Shown: positions 7,183 through 13,218 of the stretch, piece after piece | How the letters are laid out: each line of letters begins with the position of its first letter | Position numbering within the stretch: position 1 is the first letter of the stretch | DNA from: DASQFQ01 sp035633075 | GTDB lineage: Bacteria > Actinomycetota > Thermoleophilia > Solirubrobacterales > Solirubrobacteraceae | Assembly: GCA_035633075.1 (NCBI GenBank) | Contig: DASQFQ010000096.1 | Location: forward strand, 1 to 15,421 | Direction: 5' to 3' | Length of the DNA stretch: 15,421 nt | Program-made: the position numbers and the translations under genes | Notes under the pieces: model-generated | Seen by the model: only the letters and a program-made list of their open reading frames with translations | Told to the model about the DNA's origin: nothing | The model's database searches: none

Positions 7183-7688
7183 CCGGCCTCGGCTCCGCAC
7201 CCCCGCCCCCGCCGGGCCCCGACGACCACGTCCGCGGCCCCGCGGATGCGCGCCCGGTCGTGGTCTACGCGGATTTCGAGTGCCCGTACTGCGCGGCGCT
7301 CGAGCAGCGCCTGGGCGAGCTCGTGCTGCGCGTGGTCTTCCGGCACTTCCCGGTCCGCACCAGCCATCCGCGTGCGTGGCCGGCGGCGCGGGCGGCGGAG
7401 GCAGCCGGCGCCCAGGGGCGCTTCTGGGAGATGCACGACGCCCTGTTCGGCGACCAGGGGCGCCTGGAGGACCCGCACCTGTGGGACCGGGCCGAGCGCC
7501 TCGGGCTCGACGTCGCCCGCTTCGACGTCGACCGCCGCGCCGACCGCGTCGAGGAGCGCATCGCCCGCGACTTCCGCTCGGGGGTCCGTGCCGGGGTGGC
7601 GATCACGCCGACCCTGTTCGTCGACGGCGAGCGCCACGCGGGACGGCCGGGTTTGGAACTGCTGGCGCGGTTGACGAACTCCGGGTAG
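7179..7688 (+). CDS. DsbA-family thioredoxin-fold protein with CPYC, probable CTG start
   Basis: This is a thiol-disulfide oxidoreductase of the DsbA/FrnE class, 169 residues if it starts at CTG 7179. Seen in the sequence: strand PVVVYADFECPYC with the redox motif C35-P-Y-C38, an inserted helical domain (HPRAWPAARAAEAAGAQGRFWEMHDALFGDQ), ITPTLFVDG with the cis-Pro loop, and a C-terminal GLELLARL helix. There is no signal peptide or membrane segment, so it should act in the cytoplasm. The start is a problem. GTG at 7260 begins inside the first beta strand and removes the DDHVRGPADA segment that relatives also have, while GTG at 7098 lies 85 bases inside the peroxiredoxin gene. CTG at 7179 overlaps that gene's stop as CTGA, the same CTGACC arrangement as at truB. 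It is probably the redox partner of the peroxiredoxin. Confidence 0.82.
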   Translation: MTGLGSAPPPPPGPDDHVRGPADARPVVVYADFECPYCAALEQRLGELVLRVVFRHFPVRTSHPRAWPAARAAEAAGAQGRFWEMHDALFGDQGRLEDPHLWDRAERLGLDVARFDVDRRADRVEERIARDFRSGVRAGVAITPTLFVDGERHAGRPGLELLARLTNSG

Positions 7689-7704
7689 CGGGATCGCGTA
7701 TACC
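7676..7704 (+). promoter_or_regulatory. ECF-type promoter of the sigma/anti-sigma operon
   Basis: GAACT (7676-7680) and CGTATACC (7697-7704) are separated by 16 bases. GAAC-type -35 and CGT-type -10 elements are typical of ECF sigma factors. The same pair with the same spacing recurs at 8971-8999 before the cupredoxin gene. The -35 lies in the last codons of the DsbA-like gene. CGTA begins 12 bases before the GTG at 7709, so transcription should start at or very near that codon, giving a leaderless mRNA. Autoregulation by the encoded sigma factor is inferred. Confidence 0.7.
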
Positions 7705-7708
7705 ACGT

Positions 7709-8257
7709 GTGCACGTGTCCAGCGACGCCCAGCTCATCGCACAGCTGCAGACCGACGACAGCGGGGACTCGCTGCGCGCTCTCTACCGGTCCTACTCCGG
7801 CGAGCTGTTCGGCTTCGCGCTCAACGCCCTCGGGGAGCGCGGGGCGGCCGAGGAGCTCGTCCAGGAGGTGTTCACCCGTGCGTGGCGCCACGCCGAGCGC
7901 TACGACCCGGCCCGTGCCAGCGTGCGCACCTGGCTCTACCAGATCGCCCGCCACGCGATCATCGACCTGCGCCGCCGCGCGTCCGTGCGCCCGGGCCTCC
8001 CGCGCCACGAGCCAGGCCTCCGCGACGAGCCGGAGGGCGAGACGCTCGAGCAGGCGATGCTCGGCTGGCAGGTGGCGACCGCGCTCGAGCGGCTGACCCC
8101 CGAGCACCGCCAGATGATCCGCCTCGCGCACGTGCAGGGACTGACCATGCGCGAGATCGCCGAGCAGACGCGGCTGCCCGTCGGCACGGTCAAGAGTCGC
8201 ACCTGGTACGCGCTGCGGGCGCTTCGACTCCTGCTCGACGAGATGGGGGTGCGATGA
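7709..8257 (+). CDS. ECF-family RNA polymerase sigma factor
   Basis: This 182-residue sigma factor has only regions 2 and 4, as ECF sigmas do. Region 2 covers about residues 22-92: ALYRSYSGELFGFALNALG, the AAEELVQEVFTRAWRH core-binding segment, and RTWLYQIARHAIIDLRRR for -10 recognition. Region 4 covers about 125-175, with LERLTPEHRQMIRLAHVQG and the helix-turn-helix MREIAEQTRLPVGTVKSRTWYALRAL for -35 contact. Start choice is between GTG 7709 and GTG 7715; 7709 is preferred because its distance from the promoter element matches that of the cupredoxin gene. The TGA overlaps the anti-sigma ATG (ATGA), so the two are made in step. The pairing with an RskA-like anti-sigma resembles SigK-type systems. 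The signal is unknown; the neighbouring redox and copper proteins point to envelope or oxidative stress. Confidence 0.93.
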   Translation: MHVSSDAQLIAQLQTDDSGDSLRALYRSYSGELFGFALNALGERGAAEELVQEVFTRAWRHAERYDPARASVRTWLYQIARHAIIDLRRRASVRPGLPRHEPGLRDEPEGETLEQAMLGWQVATALERLTPEHRQMIRLAHVQGLTMREIAEQTRLPVGTVKSRTWYALRALRLLLDEMGVR

Positions 8258-8967
8258 GCTCCTGCGACGAGCACCGGCCGCTGCTGGGCGGGTACGTCCT
8301 CGAGGCGCTGGAGCCCGACGAGGCCGCGGCCGTGCGCGAGCACCTGCGCACCTGCCTCGCATGCTCCGCGGAGCACGCGTCGCTGGCCGGCCTCCCTGCG
8401 CTGCTCGACCTCACGGCGGGACTCGACCAGCCCTCGGAGCAACTCCCGCCTGCCTTCGAGGAGGCGCTGCTCGACCGCTTCGCACGCGACCGCGGCGGGC
8501 GACCGCCTCGCCGCCGCCTGCCGTCCCTGGCCTGGAGGGTTCCGCGGGTCGCGGTCGTGAGCGCGATCATCGCGGCGGCGCTCGGCGCCGGCACGGTCGC
8601 TCTGCTGAAAGACGGCGGCTCCGCCGTGCCACCCGGTGGCTGGGACGGCTCCTACGTGGTCCCCCTGCGCGCCACTGCGGCCGCCCCGCGGGCGACGGCC
8701 AGGGTCGCCCTGGCGCGCGTCCGCGGCGGCACGAGCATCCACCTGTGGGCGCGCGGGCTCCCGCGCGGCCCCGGTCAGGTCTACGAGATGCGCTGTGAGG
8801 GTGAGCACCTGAGAGCCAGTGCCGGGACCTTCCGCGCCGACGCGCAGGGGCGCGTGGAGGTTCGCCTCACGACCGCCGCCCGAGTGGGCGAGTACGACCG
8901 CGTGCGCATCGTCCGCCAGGCGGCTGCCGGCATCGGCGAGGAAGTGCTCGCCGGCCGCCTGTTCTAG
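8254..8967 (+). CDS. Anti-sigma factor, zinc-finger N-terminus and RskA-like C-terminus
   Basis: This 237-residue membrane protein should hold the sigma factor at the inner face of the membrane. The N-terminal domain has the zinc-binding anti-sigma signature HxxxCxxC (H30, C34, C37) with an upstream His (H7) in CDEHRPLLGGYVLEAL. After a basic stretch (RPPRRRLPS), one membrane segment lies at about 98-118 (VAVVSAIIAAALGAGTVALL). The extracytoplasmic domain, with WDGSYVVPL, TSIHLWARGLP and GQVYEMRCEG, resembles the RskA anti-sigma-K C-terminal domain. The cytosol-in, single-pass layout is the family norm. Release could come from oxidation of the Cys/Zn site or from proteolysis of the outer domain; sequence does not decide. 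The start overlaps the sigma stop, and the promoter of the next gene begins three bases after its TAG. Confidence 0.88.
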   Translation: MSSCDEHRPLLGGYVLEALEPDEAAAVREHLRTCLACSAEHASLAGLPALLDLTAGLDQPSEQLPPAFEEALLDRFARDRGGRPPRRRLPSLAWRVPRVAVVSAIIAAALGAGTVALLKDGGSAVPPGGWDGSYVVPLRATAAAPRATARVALARVRGGTSIHLWARGLPRGPGQVYEMRCEGEHLRASAGTFRADAQGRVEVRLTTAARVGEYDRVRIVRQAAAGIGEEVLAGRLF

Positions 8968-8970
8968 ATC

Positions 8971-8999
8971 GAACCCGCGCCTGCGAGGGCGCGTATACC
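8971..8999 (+). promoter_or_regulatory. ECF-type promoter of the cupredoxin gene
   Basis: GAACC (8971-8975), 16 bases, then CGTATACC (8992-8999). The elements and spacing match those upstream of the sigma gene, including a preceding C and a G before CGTATACC, whereas the spacer sequence is largely different. CGTA begins 13 bases before the ATG at 9005, so the transcript is probably leaderless or nearly so; there is no Shine-Dalgarno sequence. It implies that the neighbouring sigma factor drives this gene independently of its own operon. Confidence 0.7.
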
Positions 9000-9004
9000 G
9001 CGAC

Positions 9005-9457
9005 ATGCTCTCCCTCAGAACCCTCGCCGCGCTCTCCGCGGCAGCGACCGCGCTGGCGCTCGGCGCCTGCGGCGACGACGAGAACGCCCCGAGCGGCGGT
9101 GGCGGCGCAGCCACGGCCACGGCCACCCCGACGGCCACGGCCACCCCGACGGCCGCGGCGGATACCGGCGGCGGCGAGACGCTCCGGCTGGCGGCGGACC
9201 CGGGCGGCGCCCCGAAGTTCGACAAGACCACGCTCGAGGCGAAGGCCGGCAAGTTGACCGTCACCCTCTCCAACTCCTCGCCGGCGCCCCACGCCGTCGA
9301 GGTCGAGGGCAACGGCGTCGAGGCCAAGGGCGAAGTGGTGACCAAGGGCGGGTCCTCCAAGGTCACGCTCGATCTCAAGCCCGGCACCTACGAGTACTAC
9401 TGCCCGGTTGGCAACCACAGGGCCGCCGGCATGGAGGGCAAGCTCACGGTGAACTGA
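9005..9457 (+). CDS. Blue-copper (plastocyanin-like) lipoprotein
   Basis: This 150-residue secreted protein has a lipoprotein signal peptide: MLSLR, a hydrophobic stretch, and the lipobox LGAC with lipidation site C22. A flexible low-complexity linker rich in Gly, Ala, Thr and Pro (about 23-57) leads to a cupredoxin domain (about 58-150). Type 1 copper ligands are all present: H96 in SSPAPHAVEVEG, and C133, H138 and M143 in YYCPVGNHRAAGM (C-x4-H-x4-M). It should bind one copper and carry electrons, or buffer copper, on the outer face of the membrane. It sits directly behind the anti-sigma gene with its own copy of the ECF promoter, so it is probably a target of that sigma factor. The electron donor and acceptor are not apparent in the window. 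The stop codon is the first triplet of a 46-bp tandem repeat. Confidence 0.9.
   Translation: MLSLRTLAALSAAATALALGACGDDENAPSGGGGAATATATPTATATPTAAADTGGGETLRLAADPGGAPKFDKTTLEAKAGKLTVTLSNSSPAPHAVEVEGNGVEAKGEVVTKGGSSKVTLDLKPGTYEYYCPVGNHRAAGMEGKLTVN
9113..9154 (+). repeat. 18-bp direct repeat in the cupredoxin linker
   Basis: The unit ACGGCCACGGCCACCCCG occurs twice in tandem (9113-9130, 9131-9148) followed by ACGGCC. It encodes the Ala-Thr-Pro linker between lipid anchor and copper domain. Copy number is likely to vary between strains by slippage, changing only the linker length. Confidence 0.75.
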
Positions 9458-9573
9458 CCGGGGCCCGGTCGCGGGACCGGCGTGGGGACGGGGCGCCTGG
9501 TGACCGGGGCCCGGTCGCGGGACCGGCATGAGGACGGGGCGCCTGGTGACCGTAGCCCCGGTCGCGGGACCGC
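9455..9573 (+). repeat. 46-bp tandem repeat with hairpins, about 2.6 copies
   Basis: Copies lie at 9455-9500 and 9501-9546, differing at two positions (GTGGGG versus ATGAGG), with a partial, diverged third copy at 9547-9573. Each carries the palindrome CCGGTCGCGGGACCGG (9465-9480, 9511-9526; 9558-9573 with one mismatch), a six-base-pair stem with a GCGG loop. The first copy contains the cupredoxin stop codon. The array lies at the start of the convergent gap, so it may help end transcription or protect the 3' end, but no T-tract is present and a function is not shown. Confidence 0.8.
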
Positions 9574-9584
9574 CGCCGTGGTGG

Positions 9585-9629
9585 ACCTGGGGCTCTGAGG
9601 CCGACATGCGTGCTTCAGAGCACCCAGGT
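9585..9629. terminator. Candidate bidirectional terminator hairpin
   Basis: The arms 9585-9600 and 9613-9629 form a stem of about 16 pairs (ACCTGGG, then GCTCTGAGG, pairing with CTTCAGAGC and CCCAGGT), with one bulged A at 9622, one G-T pair and a 12-base loop. It lies between the convergent cupredoxin and reductase genes, about 35 bases from the latter's stop. Neither strand has a T-run after it; high-GC actinobacterial terminators often lack one. From 9630 to 9663 nothing further is seen. Confidence 0.6.
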
Positions 9630-9663
9630 GTGCCGGGGGCCGCCGCAGGCCGCGCCACGCCCG

Positions 9664-10776
9664 TCAGGAGGTCGGCGCCACCACGCGCTCCAGCCCCGCC
9701 TGGCGGCAGCCCCGCTCGAGGGCGTCGAGCCCGAACGCCTCGACGGGCCCGACGGCGCCGGTCCCGGCGACCCGCCCGCCCGCCGCGCTCCGCGCCGTCC
9801 ACGCGAGGAACTCCGCGGTGAAGGCGTAGCCGTCCACGCCGGACAGGTGGACCTCGGCCAGTTGCTCTCCGAACGCGTCGTAGGCGACGGCGGCGACCCA
9901 GGACATCCCGCCGGGCGTCGTGCCCGGCTCGGGGCTCCCGCCCAGGCCCGCCAGGCGACTGCCGGCGAGCTGCAGCGCGCCGCGCACGCCGGGGAGCCGG
10001 GTGACCACCGAGCCGATCAGCGTCCCGGCCTGCATCGGACGGGCGAGCGGGCGAAACCAGCCGAGGTAGACGTTGACCTCGCGCAGGCGCGGAAACGCGG
10101 CGGGGAGGGTGAAGTGCTCGGCGCCGCCGATGGAGACGGCGGTGCGCTGCTTGCCTTTGACGCGGAACGAGCGCACGCGCTCGGCGGCCCGGACGTCGCG
10201 CAGGGTGCCCGCGCGGAAGGCGTAGCCATCGCTGAGGCTCGCGCCCACCAGCGACTGCTTGGTCCCCGAGCTCAGCGCACCCGCGCCGCCGCCGAGCGAG
10301 TAGTAGCCGACGTCGACGCGCACCGCCGGGCTGCCCGCCTGCCGCAGCGCGAGGGCGCCCGCGAGCGCGCCGGGGACGAAGTCATAGCCCATGGCGGTCA
10401 GCAGCGCCACCTCCGCGCTGCGCGCCGCCGGGCCATGCTGCTCGAACACGCGGCGGACGAACTGCGGCTCGCCCGTAGAGTCCACGTAGGTCGCCTTCGC
10501 GGCGATCGCCGCGCGCACCGCCGGCTCACCCCACTTGGCGAACGGCCCCACCGTGGAGAGCAGCACGTCGCCTTCCGAGACGAGGGCGAACACCGAGTTC
10601 TGGCGCATGACGTCGGCCTTGGCCCAGTCGAGCCCCCCGAGCCGCTCCGCGAGCACGCGCAGGCGCTCCTCCGAGCGCCCGGCGAGCACCGGGCGCTCCC
10701 CGGCCCCCGCGAGTCGCTCGGCCACCAGGCGGCCGGTGTAGCCGGTGGCTCCGAACACGACGATGCGACCGGGCAT
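9664..10776 (-). CDS. Saccharopine dehydrogenase-like NAD(P)-binding reductase (trans-acting enoyl reductase family)
   Basis: This is the only minus-strand gene, 370 residues. The N-terminal Rossmann domain starts IVVFGATGYTGRLVAERL, with GATGYTG at 9-15 as the dinucleotide-binding loop, followed by AGRSEERL after the second strand, STVGPFAKWG, and ATYVDSTGEPQFVRRV. MGYDFVPG and a long C-terminal region with YSLGGGAGALSSGTKQS and FRVKGKQRTAVSIGG follow the pattern of the saccharopine dehydrogenase/trans-acting enoyl reductase superfamily, whose mycobacterial members reduce lipid intermediates. Lysine metabolism is not implied, and the substrate is unknown. It runs convergent to the cupredoxin gene and divergent from pnp. 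ATG at 10776 is chosen because GRIVVFGATG then starts at the usual distance. A TAGGCT element eight bases upstream may be its -10. Confidence 0.8.
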   Translation of the reverse strand: MPGRIVVFGATGYTGRLVAERLAGAGERPVLAGRSEERLRVLAERLGGLDWAKADVMRQNSVFALVSEGDVLLSTVGPFAKWGEPAVRAAIAAKATYVDSTGEPQFVRRVFEQHGPAARSAEVALLTAMGYDFVPGALAGALALRQAGSPAVRVDVGYYSLGGGAGALSSGTKQSLVGASLSDGYAFRAGTLRDVRAAERVRSFRVKGKQRTAVSIGGAEHFTLPAAFPRLREVNVYLGWFRPLARPMQAGTLIGSVVTRLPGVRGALQLAGSRLAGLGGSPEPGTTPGGMSWVAAVAYDAFGEQLAEVHLSGVDGYAFTAEFLAWTARSAAGGRVAGTGAVGPVEAFGLDALERGCRQAGLERVVAPTS

Positions 10777-10784
10777 GCGGCCGG

Positions 10785-10790
10785 AGCCTA
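10785..10790 (-). promoter_or_regulatory. Possible -10 element for the minus-strand reductase
   Basis: Read on the minus strand, TAGGCT lies eight bases before the ATG at 10776, suggesting a near-leaderless transcript. There is no obvious -35 and no Shine-Dalgarno sequence. It shares the 102-base divergent gap with the pnp leader; on the plus strand, TACCAT at 10802-10807 is an equally tentative -10 for pnp. Confidence 0.25.
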
Positions 10791-10842
10791 ACCCAGTCCT
10801 CTACCATGGGCCGCCATACCGCAGCGTCACGAGATGCCAAGG

Positions 10843-10874
10843 GCCCGCACACCGAGAGGCGGGCAAGGAAAGGA
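10843..10874 (+). promoter_or_regulatory. pnp leader hairpin and ribosome-binding site
   Basis: A perfect six-base-pair hairpin, GCCCGC (10843-10848) and GCGGGC (10859-10864), is followed directly by the purine-rich AAGGAAAGGA (10865-10874), which ends four bases before the pnp ATG. The ribosome-binding site is the strongest in the window and decides the start. In enterobacteria, pnp mRNA is autoregulated through a leader stem-loop; whether this short hairpin acts similarly is not known. Confidence 0.5.
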
Positions 10875-10878
10875 ACAT

Positions 10879-13149
10879 ATGTCTGAAGTGCATCGGGTCT
10901 CCGTCGAGGTCGGCGGAACCGAGATCGCGTTCGAGACGGGCCGCCTGGCCAAGCAGGCCTCCGGATCCGTCGTCGTGACCGCGGGCGACACCATCGTGCT
11001 CGCCACCGCGACCGCGGGGAACCCCCGCGACGTCGACTTCCTCCCGCTGACGGTGGACGTCGAGGAGCGCATGTACGCAGCCGGCAAGATCCCCGGCTCC
11101 TTCTTCAAGCGCGAGGGCCGCTCGGGCGAGAAGGCGACGCTCGTCGCCCGCATGATCGACCGCCCGCTGCGCCCGCTGTTCCCCGGGGGCTGGCGTCGCG
11201 AGACCCAGCTCGTCGGGATGCCGCTGTCGGTGGACCACGTCCAGCCCTACGACATCCTGGCCATGAACGGTGCCTCCGCCGCCCTGATGATCTCCGACAT
11301 CCCGTTCCCGCTGCCAGTCGGCGCGATGCGCATCGGCAAGTTCGAGGGCAACTTCGTCATCAACCCCACCGAGGAGCAGCTCCTCACCGCCGACCTGGAC
11401 CTCGTCGTCTCCGGCACCGAGGAGGCCATCCTGATGGTCGAGGCGGGCGCCAACGAGATCCCCGAGGCCGAGATCCTCGACGCGCTCGACATCGCGCACA
11501 CGGAGATCAAGAAGCTGTGTGCCGCGATGCGCGAGCTGGCCGAGAAGGCCGGCAAGAAGAAGCTCGAGGTCGTCGTGCCACAGGTCGACGCCGACCTCTA
11601 CGAGCAGATCAAGTCCTCGCACGGCGCCAAGCTCGACGAGGCCACCTCGGTGGAGGACAAGCTCGCCCGCCAGGATGCCACCAGGGCGGTCGAAGAGGAG
11701 GTGCTCGCGGAGTATTCGGGCGATCCCGAGGGTGCCAAGTACGCGGAGAACCGGGCGAAGGCGCAGCTCGCCTTCGACAGGCTCGAGAAGTCGATCATCC
11801 GCGAGCGGATCGCGATCCAGAAGAAGCGCCCCGACGGCCGCTCGGCCGACGAGATCCGCGAGATCACGATCGAGGCCGGGTTGCTGCCGCGGGCGCACGG
11901 CTCCGCGCTGTTCACCCGCGGGCAGACCCAGGCGATCTCCGTCGCCGCCCTGGGCACCACGCGCGAGGAGATGCGGCTCGACACGCTCGGGCTGGAGACC
12001 TCCAAGCGCTACTTCCACCATTACAACTTCCCGCCCTTCTCGGTCGGGGAGGCGGGCTTCATGCGCGGCCCCAAGCGCCGCGACATCGGCCACGGCGCGC
12101 TCGCCGAGCGGGCGATCGTCCCGATGATCCCGAGCCAGGATGACTTCCCGTACACGATCCGCGTCGTGTCGGACATCCTCGAGTCCAACGGCTCCTCCTC
12201 GATGGCCTCGGTGTGCGGCTCCGCACTGTCGCTGATGGACGCCGGCGTGCCCCTCAAGCGGCCGGTGGCGGGCATCGCCATGGGCCTGATCAAGGAGGGC
12301 GACGACTACGTCGTGCTGTCCGACATCGCCGGCGTGGAGGACCACCTCGGCGACATGGACTTCAAGGTCGCCGGGACCGAGCAGGGCATCACAGCCCTGC
12401 AGATGGACATCAAGATCACCGGCGTGACCTTCGAGATCCTGCGCGACGCGCTCGCCCAGGCCCAGGAGGGACGGACGTTCATCCTCGGCAAGATGGCCGA
12501 GGTCATCGACACGCCGCGCTCGGAGCTCTCGAAGTACGCGCCGCGCATCTCCACGATCCAGATCGACCCCGACAAGATCGGCCTGCTGATCGGCAAGGGC
12601 GGCGAGACCATCCGCGGCCTGTCCGAGGAGTTCGAGGCACAGATCGACGTCAACGACGAGGGGCAGGTCCTGGTCTACGCCCAGACGGGAACCCAGGGCG
12701 ACGCGCTGGTCGACCGGATCCGCTCGATGACCAAGGAGGTCGCGGTCGGCGACGAGTTCGCCGGCAAGGTCGTCAAGACCACGACCTTCGGGGCGTTCGT
12801 CGAGCTCGCCAAGGGCACCGACGGCCTGCTGCACATCTCCAACATCGCGCCCGGCCAGCGGCCGGCCACGGTGGAGGAGGTGCTCAACAAGGGCGACGAG
12901 ATCGCCGTCCGCGTGGTCGAGGTCGACCGGGAGCGCGGCCGCATCGGGCTGCGCCTCGCCGACGACCCGGAGATCGCCGGCAAGTCGGTCGAGGAGCTGG
13001 CCGGCGTGGGCTCCGGCGGCGGAGGAGGCCGCAACGGCGGGGACCGCGGGGGTCCCCGCCGGGACGGGCGCGACCGCGGCGGACGCGGGCGTGACCGCGA
13101 CCGCGGGCCCCGCCCCCCGCGCGCCGACCGCGATCCCGACCGCGCGTGA
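10879..13149 (+). CDS. pnp: Polyribonucleotide nucleotidyltransferase (PNPase)
   Basis: PNPase degrades RNA 3' to 5' by phosphorolysis and can add 3' tails. The 756-residue protein has the full domain set: a first RNase PH domain (about 12-145, with FFKREGRSGEKATLVARMIDRP), a helical domain, a second catalytic RNase PH domain (LLPRAHGSALFTRGQTQAI; SNGSSSMASVCG; acidic residues D482, D488, D492 and D494 in SDIAGVEDHLGDMDF), a KH domain (GKGG at 572-575) and an S1 domain (about 621-694, VGDEFAGKVVKTTTFGAFVEL). A Gly/Arg/Asp-rich tail (about 711-756) follows. ATG 10879 is preferred over ATG 10834 because the strong AAGGAAAGGA site lies just before it and SEVHRVSVEVGG is the usual family N-terminus. 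It is separated from its usual partner rpsO by about 4.2 kb. Confidence 0.97.
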   Translation: MSEVHRVSVEVGGTEIAFETGRLAKQASGSVVVTAGDTIVLATATAGNPRDVDFLPLTVDVEERMYAAGKIPGSFFKREGRSGEKATLVARMIDRPLRPLFPGGWRRETQLVGMPLSVDHVQPYDILAMNGASAALMISDIPFPLPVGAMRIGKFEGNFVINPTEEQLLTADLDLVVSGTEEAILMVEAGANEIPEAEILDALDIAHTEIKKLCAAMRELAEKAGKKKLEVVVPQVDADLYEQIKSSHGAKLDEATSVEDKLARQDATRAVEEEVLAEYSGDPEGAKYAENRAKAQLAFDRLEKSIIRERIAIQKKRPDGRSADEIREITIEAGLLPRAHGSALFTRGQTQAISVAALGTTREEMRLDTLGLETSKRYFHHYNFPPFSVGEAGFMRGPKRRDIGHGALAERAIVPMIPSQDDFPYTIRVVSDILESNGSSSMASVCGSALSLMDAGVPLKRPVAGIAMGLIKEGDDYVVLSDIAGVEDHLGDMDFKVAGTEQGITALQMDIKITGVTFEILRDALAQAQEGRTFILGKMAEVIDTPRSELSKYAPRISTIQIDPDKIGLLIGKGGETIRGLSEEFEAQIDVNDEGQVLVYAQTGTQGDALVDRIRSMTKEVAVGDEFAGKVVKTTTFGAFVELAKGTDGLLHISNIAPGQRPATVEEVLNKGDEIAVRVVEVDRERGRIGLRLADDPEIAGKSVEELAGVGSGGGGGRNGGDRGGPRRDGRDRGGRGRDRDRGPRPPRADRDPDRA

Positions 13150-13156
13150 GAGAAGG

Positions 13157-13209
13157 GCCGGCCCCGATCCATCCATCACGAGTGCAGAGACCGGCTGGAT
13201 CGGGCCGGC
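13157..13209 (+). terminator. Long hairpin between pnp and the M16 peptidase gene
   Basis: GCCGGCCCCGATCCA (13157-13171) pairs with TGGATCGGGCCGGC (13196-13209): 14 pairs with one extra C and a 24-base loop. It begins seven bases after the pnp TGA and ends nine bases before the TTG start of the next gene. No T-run follows. It could be a partial terminator or a 3'-end stabiliser for pnp mRNA, or a structure that limits ribosome access to the peptidase start, since its right arm occupies the place of the Shine-Dalgarno sequence. Confidence 0.6.
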
Positions 13210-13218
13210 AGTTACAAC

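Noticed and set aside
7671..7699. TTGACG at 7671 as a housekeeping -35 for the sigma gene
   Set aside because: The distance to TATACC is 22 bases, too long. At 17 bases the hexamer is TCGCGT, a poor -10. The GAAC-N16-CGTA reading is supported by the second copy.
7707..8096. The open frame beginning with GTG at 7707 in another frame over the sigma gene
   Set aside because: It has no domain content; the sigma factor regions 2 and 4 are unmistakable in the frame starting at 7709.
10834..10878. ATG at 10834 as the pnp start
   Set aside because: It would add a basic, non-family extension and place the strong AAGGAAAGGA site inside the coding region.
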